Made by a program: the position numbers and the translations under genes. Below, piece after piece: positions 1-9,486 of a stretch of 64,000 nt of DNA (positions are counted from its first letter, which is position 1; each line of letters starts with the position of its first letter). Below the pieces are notes generated by a model. The model was not told the origin of the DNA, did not search any database, and saw only the letters and a list, made by a program, of their open reading frames with translations. Origin of the DNA: Adenanthera pavonina (taxonomy: Eukaryota; Streptophyta; Magnoliopsida; Fabales; Fabaceae); NCBI GenBank assembly GCA_026686845.1, contig JAIVEN010000002.1:32939001-33003000 (forward strand), in the 5' to 3' direction.

Positions 1-2332
1 CAAACTTCTTTAGCAGCTCTTTCAGATACTTGGATTGGCTGAGGAAGATGCCATCATCTCGCTGTCTGATTTGCAGTCCAAGGAAGAAATTGAGTTCACC
101 CATCATAGACATCTCAAATTTTCCCTGCATTAACTCAGAAAATTTCTTGCAAAGAGCCTCATTAGTAGCACCAAAAATAATATCATCAACATAAATTTGA
201 ACAATTAGTAAATCTTTATTTTCTTTCTTAGTAAATAAGGTTGTGTTAATTTTGCCTCTATTGAATCCTTTTTCACTTAGAAAATTGCTCAGTCTCTCAT
301 ACCATGCTCTAGGGGCTTGTTTTAAACCATAAAGAGCTTTCTTCAGTTTATAAACATGGTTCGGTTTTGTAGAATCCTCAAAACCTGGAGGTTGATCTAC
401 ATAGACCTCTTCCATGATATATCCATTCAGAAAAGCACTCTTTACATCCATTTGATATAGTAAAATGTTTTTCATGCATGCATATGCCAGCAATATTCTT
501 ATAGCCTCTAGTCTAGCTACTGGTGCAAAGGTTTCTTCAAAATCAATGCCTTCTTCCTGATTATACCCTTTAGCAACCAGTCTAGCTTTATTTCTAATTA
601 TTGTTCCAGATTCATCAAGTTTATTTCTGAAAACCCATTTGGTACCAATAACAGGATGATTTGTGGGTCTTGGAACTAAATCCCAAACTTGATTTCTTTC
701 AAACTGATTTAGTTCATCTTGCATTGCCAAAATCCAGTAATCATCAGTTAAGGCTTCTTCAGCACATTTGGGTTCAATTTGAGAAATGAAAGCACAATTT
801 AGCATTTGATCCCTTAACTGTTTTCTGGTTTTGACTCTCTCTTGAACATCTCCTATCACTTGATCAACAGGATGATTCCTTTGATATCTCCAAGCTCTAG
901 GGAGTTCTTGAGATGTTTCTTCATTATTTTCTTCATCAAACTCTTGCTCCTGGATATCTTCCTCTATGTTAACAGATTCAGATATCTTTGGAGGTTCAGT
1001 TCTACTTTTATCAGATATGCCCAGTTTTTCAAAATTGAAAGCAAGATCATCCTCATTGGTAACATGTTTTGAAATAGTTTCATTTTCAATGAAAACCACA
1101 TGCACAGATTCCTCTACCACATTTGATCTTTTATTATAAACTCTATATGCCTTACTCCTACTAGAGTAGCTAAGAAATATACCTTCATCTGATTTGGCAT
1201 CAAATTTACCTAGGTTTTCTTTGCCATTGTTGTGAATGAAGCATTTGCATCCGAACACATGGAGATGGGACAGATTTGGCTTTCTCCCCTTGTACAGCTC
1301 GTATGGAGTCTTTCCTAGGATGGGTCTGATGTATGCTCTGTTGATGATGTAACTTGCTGTGTTTACTGCATCAGCCCAGAACACTTGAGAAAGTTCCTTC
1401 TCATTCAGCATAGTTCTGACCATCTCCCCAATAGTTCTGTTCTTCCTTTCTACTACTCCATTTTGTTGAGGAGTCCTAGGAGCAGAGAAGTTGTGGTCAA
1501 TTCCATGCTTACTGCAGTACTCCAGGAAGTATGTATTTTCAAATTCTCCTCCATGATCTGATCTGATAGACACAATAGAAATACCTTTCTCATTTTGCAC
1601 TTTCTTGGCTAAGGTTACAAATGCATCAAAGGTATCACTTTTAGAAGAAAGAAATAATGTCCAAGTAAATCTAGAATAATCATCAACAATTACAAGCACA
1701 TACAGATTGCCACCTAGACTCTTTACCCCTAAAGGTCCAATTAAGTCCATATGCAACAATTCAAGTGGTCTTGTTGTGGTAACTATGTTTTTGGATTTGA
1801 AGGATGATTTAGTTTGTTTTCCTTTTAAGCATGCATCACATTCTTTATCCTTTTCAAAAGATATTTTTGGCAAACCAGTAACTAGCTCATTTTTAACCAG
1901 TTTAGACAATTGATTCATATTGACATGAGCTAATCTCCTATGCCATAGCCAACTATCATTATTCTTACTGATTAAGCATACAGAATCTAAAGGAGGAAGT
2001 TCATCAAGGTCAATAGTGTAGCAGTTATCATCCCTTTTAGCTTTGAGGATTACTCTATGATCACTTTTTCTGATGACCAGGCAAAACTTTGAGTCAAACA
2101 GCACCCAGTTTCCTTTGTCACAAGTCTGACTCACGCTTAGCAGGTTGTGGTTGAGGCCAATCACAAACAGCACCTCTTCAATGGATGTTTCAGGATTTTT
2201 GCCCACAATGCCAATGCCAACAATTTTACCATATTGATCACCTCCAAAGGTCACCTTTCCTCCTTTTTTGTCTCTAAGGGTGATGAACTTCTCCTTGTCA
2301 CCAGTCATGTGACTTGAGCAGGCACTGTCCAT
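1..2332 (-). CDS. Element A pol, partial (protease, integrase, RT), Ty1/copia Sirevirus-like
   Basis: Polyprotein of a Ty1/copia retrotransposon, read leftward and cut off by the window edge; about 777 codons are visible with no stop that I could find. Domain order is protease (MDSACSSHMTG near the start), GAG-pre-integrase zinc region (WLWHRRLAHVN), integrase core (DLIGP, DDYSRFTW, HGGEFEN and the Glu in NGVVERKNR) and reverse transcriptase (QMDVKSAFLNG and YVDDIIFG near 180-200). PR-INT-RT order is diagnostic of copia elements. Upstream in the same frame a TAG (2336-2338) stands where the related element C has Trp, so expression as a full Pol is doubtful. The usual start near 2386 is ATA instead of ATG. 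The sequence matches element B almost base for base from 1 to 1775. Confidence 0.93.
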   Translation of the reverse strand, partial: MDSACSSHMTGDKEKFITLRDKKGGKVTFGGDQYGKIVGIGIVGKNPETSIEEVLFVIGLNHNLLSVSQTCDKGNWVLFDSKFCLVIRKSDHRVILKAKRDDNCYTIDLDELPPLDSVCLISKNNDSWLWHRRLAHVNMNQLSKLVKNELVTGLPKISFEKDKECDACLKGKQTKSSFKSKNIVTTTRPLELLHMDLIGPLGVKSLGGNLYVLVIVDDYSRFTWTLFLSSKSDTFDAFVTLAKKVQNEKGISIVSIRSDHGGEFENTYFLEYCSKHGIDHNFSAPRTPQQNGVVERKNRTIGEMVRTMLNEKELSQVFWADAVNTASYIINRAYIRPILGKTPYELYKGRKPNLSHLHVFGCKCFIHNNGKENLGKFDAKSDEGIFLSYSSRSKAYRVYNKRSNVVEESVHVVFIENETISKHVTNEDDLAFNFEKLGISDKSRTEPPKISESVNIEEDIQEQEFDEENNEETSQELPRAWRYQRNHPVDQVIGDVQERVKTRKQLRDQMLNCAFISQIEPKCAEEALTDDYWILAMQDELNQFERNQVWDLVPRPTNHPVIGTKWVFRNKLDESGTIIRNKARLVAKGYNQEEGIDFEETFAPVARLEAIRILLAYACMKNILLYQMDVKSAFLNGYIMEEVYVDQPPGFEDSTKPNHVYKLKKALYGLKQAPRAWYERLSNFLSEKGFNRGKINTTLFTKKENKDLLIVQIYVDDIIFGATNEALCKKFSELMQGKFEMSMMGELNFFLGLQIRQRDDGIFLSQSKYLKELLKKF

Positions 2333-2382
2333 ATACTATTTGTTGCTTTTCTTAGCTTTGAGACAGACCTGCAAAACAATGT

Positions 2383-4182
2383 TTATGATTTCCTTTTAGG
2401 TACCCAAATTTGCTTGGGTCCTTTTTGGTCAGTATATTTTTCCCTAGATGCAGATGCAACTTTGGGAACCCATCCAACTTTCCTGCCAAGTCCATTTTTC
2501 CTCAAATCACAAGAACTGGAAATATGTCCCTTTTTGTTACAGAAATGACATGTAGTGAAAGGACTGCTAGATTGAGATGCAGGAAGAAAACAGTGCAGGT
2601 AATACTTTTGTCTAGCATGCCTTGGTTGATCATACGTTTCAATGTGAGGTGATGCATTAACTTTCTTTTTATTGTTCTTAGCATGCACAAAATGTCTCAT
2701 ATATGCATTTTGATTTTTCTTCCTAATCTTTTCCTTGACAGCACATGGGTCATAGCCAAGACCAGCTTTTCCTTGTGATATTCTTTGGCTCCCCATCAGG
2801 GCAAACAACATGTCTTTACCTCTAGTGAGCCTAGACATGCTTTTAACTAGATAATCATTCGTTTGTTTAAGTTCAGTGCAAGAAATGCAGCAAACAGATT
2901 CAGAAGTAGATGGAGAAGAAGTTTCAGAAACTGTGCTTTGAGACTCCAGCTTGCTTATCTTTTTCTTTGCCAATTTTAGTTCTTTAGCAACTTTAATAAA
3001 TTCATCATGAAGCTCATGAAATGCATCCAGTAATTCAGAATAGGAAGGTTCAGATTCATATACCTCTTCATCCTGATCACTGCTGTATGAAGGTGTAGCT
3101 TCTTCAGAAGCAAGTGCCATTAGACAAATGTTGGCAATCTCATCTTCATCTTCTTCTTCCTCATCTGAGCTATTGCCCCATATGGATGAGATGTACGCCT
3201 TCTTCTTTTTCCCTTTGTCAGCACCTTTCTTTTCTTTTTCTTGCTTCCTGAGGAATTGGGGGCAGTCCCATTTTATGTGTCCCTGCTTCTTGCACTCATA
3301 ACAAGTCACAGATTCTTTTGCCTCTTGCTTGCTTTCCCCAGCAGCTACTTTCTTGAAGAATCTCTTGTTCTTCCTCTTGCTATAGAATCTTCCGAATTTT
3401 CTGACCATCATAGCCAAGGTTTCCTCATCAAGTTCATCCTCTTCGTTAGATTCTTCTTCCTTTTCATCAGCAGCTTTGAGAGCAAGGCCTTTCTTCTTTC
3501 TGTCCAGCCCGGCTTCCTTGAGAGCTTTGATTTTTCTTTCATACTCCTCAAGGCTCCCGAAGAGAGCTGTGACAGAGGCCATTGATTCTCCTCTGGCTTC
3601 TTCTATTGCTGTCACCTTGGGCTGCCATTCCAGAGGGAGAGCTCTGAGAATTTTTCTCACTTTCTCTGATTGAGTGTATTCCTTTCCTAGGCTCTTTAGT
3701 TGATTCACAATGAGAGTGAATCTCTTTTGGAGCTCCTTTACAGTTTCTCCTTCAGACATCCTGAAGCTCTCATACTCTCCAATGCACGTATTGAGTCTGT
3801 TCTCCCTGACCCCAGATGTCCCTTCATGTGCAATCTGCAGAGTGTCCCAAATCCCTTTTGCAGTGGTGCATTGTGAGACCCTGTAGAATTCGTCCTGGTT
3901 CAGGGCACTGACTAAACAATGCTTTGCTTTAAAATTCAGTAGGACTCTCCTTCTGTCTTCATCATTCCACTCTGCTTCCAGCTTCTCTTTGTATCTTCCA
4001 TCTTCAGTTAGAGCCATTGGGACGAAATCTCCTTTATCAATGACTGACCAGATGTCAAGATCAATTGATTGGAGGTAGATCTGCATCCTCATCTTCCAGT
4101 ACCCATAATGCTCTCCACTGAAGCCTGGTGGTCTGTTAGTGTTGTTCCCTTCAGGAAGTATACTCTCTCCAAAGCCAGCCAT
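2383..4182 (-). CDS. Element A gag, Sirevirus-like, intact
   Basis: Capsid/nucleocapsid protein of element A, about 600 residues and uninterrupted. I place the start at the Met of MAGFGES (4182), because an ORF opening upstream at 4236 would use a GTG inside the primer-binding site. Visible parts are an N-terminal UBN2-type gag region (YWKMRMQIYLQ, later FRMSEGETVKELQKRF and LRALPLEWQPKVTAIEEARG), acidic stretches, and two CX2CX4HX4C zinc knuckles (CYECKKQGHIKWDC and CHFCNKKGHISSSC). A Lys/Glu-rich coiled-coil-like stretch lies between the knuckles. It should package element RNA in virus-like particles. The stop is TAA at 2383-2385 and pol follows in another frame. This is the best preserved coding region of the Sirevirus-like family in the window. 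Confidence 0.93.
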   Translation of the reverse strand: MAGFGESILPEGNNTNRPPGFSGEHYGYWKMRMQIYLQSIDLDIWSVIDKGDFVPMALTEDGRYKEKLEAEWNDEDRRRVLLNFKAKHCLVSALNQDEFYRVSQCTTAKGIWDTLQIAHEGTSGVRENRLNTCIGEYESFRMSEGETVKELQKRFTLIVNQLKSLGKEYTQSEKVRKILRALPLEWQPKVTAIEEARGESMASVTALFGSLEEYERKIKALKEAGLDRKKKGLALKAADEKEEESNEEDELDEETLAMMVRKFGRFYSKRKNKRFFKKVAAGESKQEAKESVTCYECKKQGHIKWDCPQFLRKQEKEKKGADKGKKKKAYISSIWGNSSDEEEEDEDEIANICLMALASEEATPSYSSDQDEEVYESEPSYSELLDAFHELHDEFIKVAKELKLAKKKISKLESQSTVSETSSPSTSESVCCISCTELKQTNDYLVKSMSRLTRGKDMLFALMGSQRISQGKAGLGYDPCAVKEKIRKKNQNAYMRHFVHAKNNKKKVNASPHIETYDQPRHARQKYYLHCFLPASQSSSPFTTCHFCNKKGHISSSCDLRKNGLGRKVGWVPKVASASREKYTDQKGPKQIWVPKRKS

Positions 4183-4223
4183 CTTTGTTCCCGGACTGTG
4201 AAATCCTTTGAATGGGAATCCGG

Positions 4224-4235
4224 GCTCTGATACCA
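4224..4235 (-). other. Primer-binding site of element A (initiator tRNA-Met)
   Basis: On the minus strand this reads TGGTATCAGAGC, the classic complement of the 3' end of plant initiator tRNA-Met. It lies two bases inside the 5' LTR boundary at 4238, which fixes both the LTR edge and the leftward orientation. Confidence 0.93.
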
Positions 4236-4237
4236 CT

Positions 4238-5959
4238 TGTTAGCAAGGCTGACTTCCCAAGAGGGGGGGTGAATTGGGAAGATTGAAATTTTTCTGCACA
4301 AAGTAAAGCAAGTGAAAATATCACAGTATAATGAAAGCAACGTGTAAAACAGAGCAAGCTGAAAAGTAGAGATAAGGAGAAGAGAACTCAGTGATTTATC
4401 CTGGTTCGGTCTATCCACTTGACCTACATCCAGTCCCCAAGACACCTCTTGAGATTTATCCACTTTCCAGCAAGAATTTCAACGGGCTTCTTGCTAAAGC
4501 CACAGTACACGAGTATGCTCTGTTCTGAGCTCTCTCAAACTCTCTAAGCACTTTCTCTATGTGCTTCCCAATCCCCTTGTGAATACCCCTCACAAGTAAA
4601 TCTATCTTTCAGATAAAGAGTAGATTATTTACAAATGAATAACTCTCTAGAATAGAGTAGATATGAAAGTTTAAGTACAAATAATGAAGTTGGAAGGGTA
4701 AAAGCTTTTGAGATGAAGATTCAGCAGAAATTCGGTATATACAAGTTTGATTCGTTACCCACAACTTCAAATAATGTTATATTTATAGATTTAGATCTCA
4801 AATATCCGTTAGAGACTAAATCTATCCGTTGGGGAAGTTATCCAACGGTTACTCTGAAAAACTATCCGTTCACCAACCGCATTTAATGTTTCTGACATAC
4901 TGAAATTCGAATTTTGGTTGGCCAACAGACGAATTTCGAGGGAACCGAAGGTTAAAGCCTCCAACGTAAAAATGCGAAGTTCGTCTGTCCATAGAGTGAA
5001 ATTCGAATTTCGAAACTCATAAAATATTTTCACAATGTGACATACGAATTTTTAAGAAGTAAGATTTTCTGTTAAGTGTGAACAGTGTTTTCAATTTGCT
5101 ACAGTGCCCTCGAAATTCGAATTTTGGATGCCCAAAATTCGTCTGTCCATTGAACGTCCAAATAGACACAGTAGTTCACTTTCTTTGAAATTCGAATTTT
5201 GACAGAGTGAAATTCGTCTGTCAGAGACCAGTTTTGAGACTTAAATCATTCTTGATCTCAGATGAACTTTATCAAACATTCAGACGAATTTCCTCTATTT
5301 TCTCAAGTTTTGTTTTGTCTGAAATTCGAATTTTGAAAGAGTGAAATTCGAATGTCACAAAGTAGCTTTTTTTGACTCAGATGAAAATTCGAATTTTGCT
5401 AAGTAAAAGTTCGTCTGTCAGAGAGCATTTTTCAAACTTAGTTTCTTCTTAATTTCAGATGAACTTTAGCAAAGCTTCAGACGAATTTCTTTGGTTTTCG
5501 TAAATGGCATTTTGTCTGAAATTCGAATTTTGAGACTGTGAAGTTCGTCTGTCACAAAAAGGCTTCTTTCAGTCTTGATTGAAATTTGAATTTTGAAAGA
5601 CCAAAATTCGTCTGACAGAGGGACACCTCTCCAGACTTATTCAGTTTTAGCTCGAAATTCGAATTTCCAAAAGCAAAGTTCGAATTTCCAACTTGACAGT
5701 TCAGTTATACTTTCAGACTTCGTCTGTTTGTGAGTATTTTCCAAATAAGTAAAGATTTAACTTCAAATCAAGGTTTGAAAACGTCTTTTTCTCAAATCAA
5801 AATCTTTTACCCAATCTAAACAAAAACTAAAGATCCTACAAAAGATCTAATAGCCAATTCACAGAAGACCTTCACTTGAAACAGCTTTAATCTCCTTTGA
5901 TATCTTCAATCCAAGCTCTTGAGTGTTGGTTTGGAATCATCAAAACTCTTGATCCAACA
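4238..5959 (-). repeat. 5' LTR of element A (1722 bp)
   Basis: On the minus strand it starts TGTTGGATCAAGAG and ends CCTTGCTAACA, with TG/CA termini. It is homologous along its length to the B LTR at 11803-13485, in opposite orientation. A TATA-like box lies at 4779-4787. Between about 4900 and 5670 it holds at least eight exact copies of ATTCGAATTT alternating with TTCGTCTGTC-type motifs. The right end joins directly to the interior of B integrase at 5960, so A appears inserted in B; the matching B half should lie left of the window. Confidence 0.92.
4779..4787 (-). promoter_or_regulatory. TATA-like box in element A 5' LTR
   Basis: The minus strand reads TATAAATAT in a CTATAAATATAAC context. 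The same box sits at the equivalent place in the LTRs of B (12935-12943) and C (53419-53427), so it is the likely pol II core promoter of the family, with U3 to its right and R/U5 to its left. Confidence 0.6.
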
Positions 5960-8492
5960 AACAAGACCACTTGAATTGCTGCATATGGACTTAATTGGAC
6001 CATCTAGGGTGAAAAGTCTTGGTGGTAATCTGTATGTGCTTGTAATTGTAGATGATTATTCTAGATTCACTTGGACATTAGTTCTTTCCTCTAAAAGTGA
6101 TACCTTTGATGCATTTGTAACCTTAGCTAAGAAAGTGCAAAATGAGAAAGGTATTTCTATTGTGTCTATCAGGTCAGATCATGGAGGAGAGTTTGAAAAT
6201 GCATACTTCCTGGAATACTGCAATGAGCATGGGATTGACCACAACTTCTCAGCACCAAGGACTCCTCAACAAAATGGAGTGGTAGAAAGGAAGAACAGAA
6301 CTATTGGAGAGATGGCTAGAGCTATGTTGAATGAGAAGGAACTATCTCAAGTATTTTGGGCTGATGCAGTAAACACAGCAAGCTACATCATAAACAGAGC
6401 CTACATCAGACCAATCCTTGGGAAGACTCCATACGAGCTGTACAAGGGAAGAAAGCTAAATCTGTCCCATCCCCATGTGTTCGAATGCAAATGCTTCATT
6501 CACAAAAATGGGAAAGAAAATCTTGGTAAGTTTGATGCCAAATCCGATGAAGGTATATTTCTAGGCTATTCTAGTAGGAGTAAGGCATATAGAGTTTATA
6601 ATAAAAGATCAAATGTGGTAGAAGAATCTGTGCATGTGGTTTTCATTGAAAATGAAACTGTTTCAAAACATGTTACCAATGAGGATGATCTTGCTTTCAA
6701 CTTTGAAAAACTGGGCATTTCTGATAAAAGTAGAGCTGAACCTCCAAAGATATCTGAATCTGTTAACATAGAGGAAGATATCCAGGAGCAAGAGTTTGAT
6801 GAAGAAAACAATGAAGAAACATCTCAAGAACTCCCTAGAGCTTGGAGATATCAAAGGAATCATCCTGTTGATCAAGTGATAGGAGATGTTCAAGAGAGAG
6901 TTAAAACTAGGAAACAGTTAAGGGATCAAATGATAAACTGTGCTTTCATTTCACAAATTGAACCTAAATGTGCTGAAGAAGCCTTAACTGATGATTACTG
7001 GATTTTGGCTATGCAAGATGAACTAAATCAATTTGAAAGAAATCAAGTTTGGGATTTAGTACCAAGGCCCAGAAATCATCCTGTTATTGGTACCAAATGG
7101 GTTTTCAGAAATAAACTTGATGAATCTGGAACAATAATTAGAAATAAAGCTAGACTGGTTGCTAAAGGGTATAATCAGGAAGAAGGCATTGATTTTGAAG
7201 AAACCTTTGCACCAGTAGCTAGACTAGAGGCTATAAGAATACTGCTGGCATATGCATGCATGAAAAACATTTTACTATATCAAATGGATGTAAAGAGTGC
7301 TTTTCTGAATGGATATATCATGGAAGAGGTCTATGTAGATCAACCTCCAGGTTTTGAGGATTCTACAAAACCGAACCATGTTTATAAACTGAAGAAAGCT
7401 CTTTATGGTTTAAAACAAGCCCCTAGAGCATGGTATGAGAGACTGAGCAATTTTCTAAGTGAAAAAGGATTCAATAGAGGCAAAATTAACACAACCTTAT
7501 TTACTAAGAAAGAAAATAAAGATTTACTAATTGTTCAAATTTATGTTGATGATATTATTTTTGGTGCTACTAATGAGGCTCTTTGCAAGAAATTTTCTGA
7601 GTTAATGCAGGGAGAATTTGAGATGTCTATGATGGGTGAACTCAATTTCTTCCTTGGACTGCAAATCAGACAGCGAGATGATGGCATCTTCCTCAGCCAA
7701 TCCAAGTATCTGAAAGAGCTGCTAAAGAAGTTTGGAATGGAGAATGCCAAGCCAATGGGAACACCTATGGCTACTGCAACCAAACTGGACATGGATGAGA
7801 ATGGGAAGATGTTTGACATTACTCAGTACAGAAGAATGATTGGATCCCTGCTGTACTTAACTGCCAGCAGACCTGACATTATGTTCAGTGTCTGCATGTG
7901 TGCAAGGTTCCAATCATGCCCTAAAGAAACCCATGCAACAGCTGTGAAAAGAATTTTCAGATATCTAATTGGAACATCACAGATGGGTCTTTGGTATCCA
8001 AAAGACAATGGAGAAGATCTCAAAGGATACACTGATGCTGACTTTGCAGGATCCAAAACTGACAGAAAAAGCACAAGTGGAACTTGTCAGTTTCTTGGAG
8101 GATTCCTGGTTTCATGGTTCAGCAAAAAGCAAAACAGTGTGGCTCTATCCACTGCAGAAGCTGAGTATGTTGTAGCTGGAAGCTGTTGTGCCCAAGTCGT
8201 CTGGATGAAGTAGCAGCTTGAGGATCTTGAGGTTAAAATGAAGGAGATACCTATTATGTGTGACAATCAAAGTGCCATAAATATCACTAAAAATCCTGTC
8301 ATGCACTCAAGAACGAAACATATTGAGGTTAGGCACCACTTCATCAGGGATCACATTCTAAAAGGAGAAGTTAAACTGGAGTACATCCCAACAGAGGATC
8401 AAGTAGCTGATATACTCACCAAACCTCTACTAGAAGACAGGCATTGCAAAATAAGAAGAGAATTGGGAATGCTAAATCCCAATGAATTGTAA
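5960..8492 (+). pseudogene. Element B pol, 5'-truncated by element A, with one nonsense codon
   Basis: Rightward copia pol fragment beginning inside the integrase core (RPLELLHMDLIGP). It continues through the DDE region (DDYSRFTW, HGGEFEN, VVERKNR), the RT (QMDVKSAFLNG, YVDDIIFG near 7540) and RNase H (GYTDADFAGS, STAEAEY). The protease, gag and 5' LTR are missing because element A's LTR begins immediately to the left. A TAG at 8211-8213 interrupts RNase H; the related element C reads Gln here, so a CAG-to-TAG transition is likely. The frame then runs on through MCDNQSAINI and DQVADILTKP to TAA after PNEL at 8492. Apart from the truncation and that stop the frame is open, so B is a young copy. 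Confidence 0.93.
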
Positions 8493-9486
8493 GTTATTCT
8501 TTTGAAATTCTCTTTTTAGAGTATTCAATCTTAAAATCAATTCTAACTTCAGCATCGGAGAGTGTTTAATTTAAGTTGCAGGTGCTCCTCACAAGACTAA
8601 ATAGCTATACTCTTGAAGATTGGAGCATATCAGAATGGAACAACCAGAAAGTGAAGTAAATAACGAAAATCCTAAGTTCTGGATCCATTCTGTAAGTTTT
8701 TAATGATGATGCTTATATTTGAAATGGTGTTAGACGTATGTTGCTTCATAAACTGTGTTTTTATACTGGTCAACGTGGTCAACATTCGAATTTTAAGAGA
8801 CAAACAGACGAACTTTGACCTGTTATACTTTGGAACAGTTCTCACTGATGCCTCGAAATTCGTCTGTTGAATATGGAAGTTCGAATTTTCAAGAACAAAA
8901 ATTTTCAAAGATATGTTTGTCCATCACTGTTATACGAATTATCACTTCTTGACATACGACTATTGGACAACCTTTACAAAAGATGAAAAATTCAAATTTT
9001 TAGTTCAAAATTCGTCTGTTGAATCATGTTTTTCATGCTGAGTGCTTGAAAGATGAATTTCTGCATGCTAAATTCGTCTATTGGTTGAAGTTTTGTTTAT
9101 TGATGCTGTTTTCTCTTCAACATTCGAACTTTGTTGAGACAAAATTTGTCTGTTGTGCTTGATCAGCTTGTTCCAAGCCTCTGTTAGATGAACTTTCTGA
9201 TGAAAATTCGTCTGTCAGTAAGCTTTGCTGAACGGTTTAACTTGTAACTGCCCGAAGTTTGAATTTTGACCCCTCAAAATTCGTCTATCAGACGGTTACA
9301 TACGTTAAATTCGACGGTTTTCCAGAGAATAGACGCAACCCTATTTGTAACTCCTCCAAGTCTGTTCTGATTCTCTCTTCAATCCTCTTAACTCCTGTCC
9401 AAAAATCGTCATTCTTCACCGTTTAAACTTCCGTTCGCATCCCATAAATCCATTCTCAGCCACATTCTGCATCATTCAACTGGGAA
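8493..9486 (+). other. Element B spacer between pol and ORF3 with motif array and possible ORF3 promoter
   Basis: About 1 kb with no credible ORF. From about 8780 to 9310 it carries the same TTCGAA-centred and ATTCGTCTGT motifs that fill the family's LTRs. From about 9340 to 9486 the composition changes to a pyrimidine-rich, leader-like sequence ending at the ORF3 ATG. Element C has the homologous spacer at 46900-47879. This could be the promoter and leader of ORF3, or an intron of a spliced ORF3 message; the sequence alone does not decide. Confidence 0.6.
9441..9450 (+). promoter_or_regulatory. Possible TATA-like box upstream of element B ORF3
   Basis: CCCATAAATC lies about 40 nt before the ORF3 ATG at 9487. 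Element C has TATAAA (minus strand, 46939-46944) at the same distance from its ORF3 ATG (46899). Conservation of position suggests a separate core promoter, but the distance would leave a very short leader, so this is tentative. Confidence 0.35.

Noticed and set aside
4900..5670. Regularly recurring short motifs that could suggest a CRISPR-like array.
   Set aside because: Repeats are short palindromes with variable spacing inside a eukaryotic LTR, present in all family LTRs. There is no fixed repeat-spacer structure.
6663..6893. Antisense frames in pol regions (also 842-1072, 49455-49661 and 48298-48675).
   Set aside because: They recur at the same place in A, B and C opposite conserved pol codons and are shadows of it.
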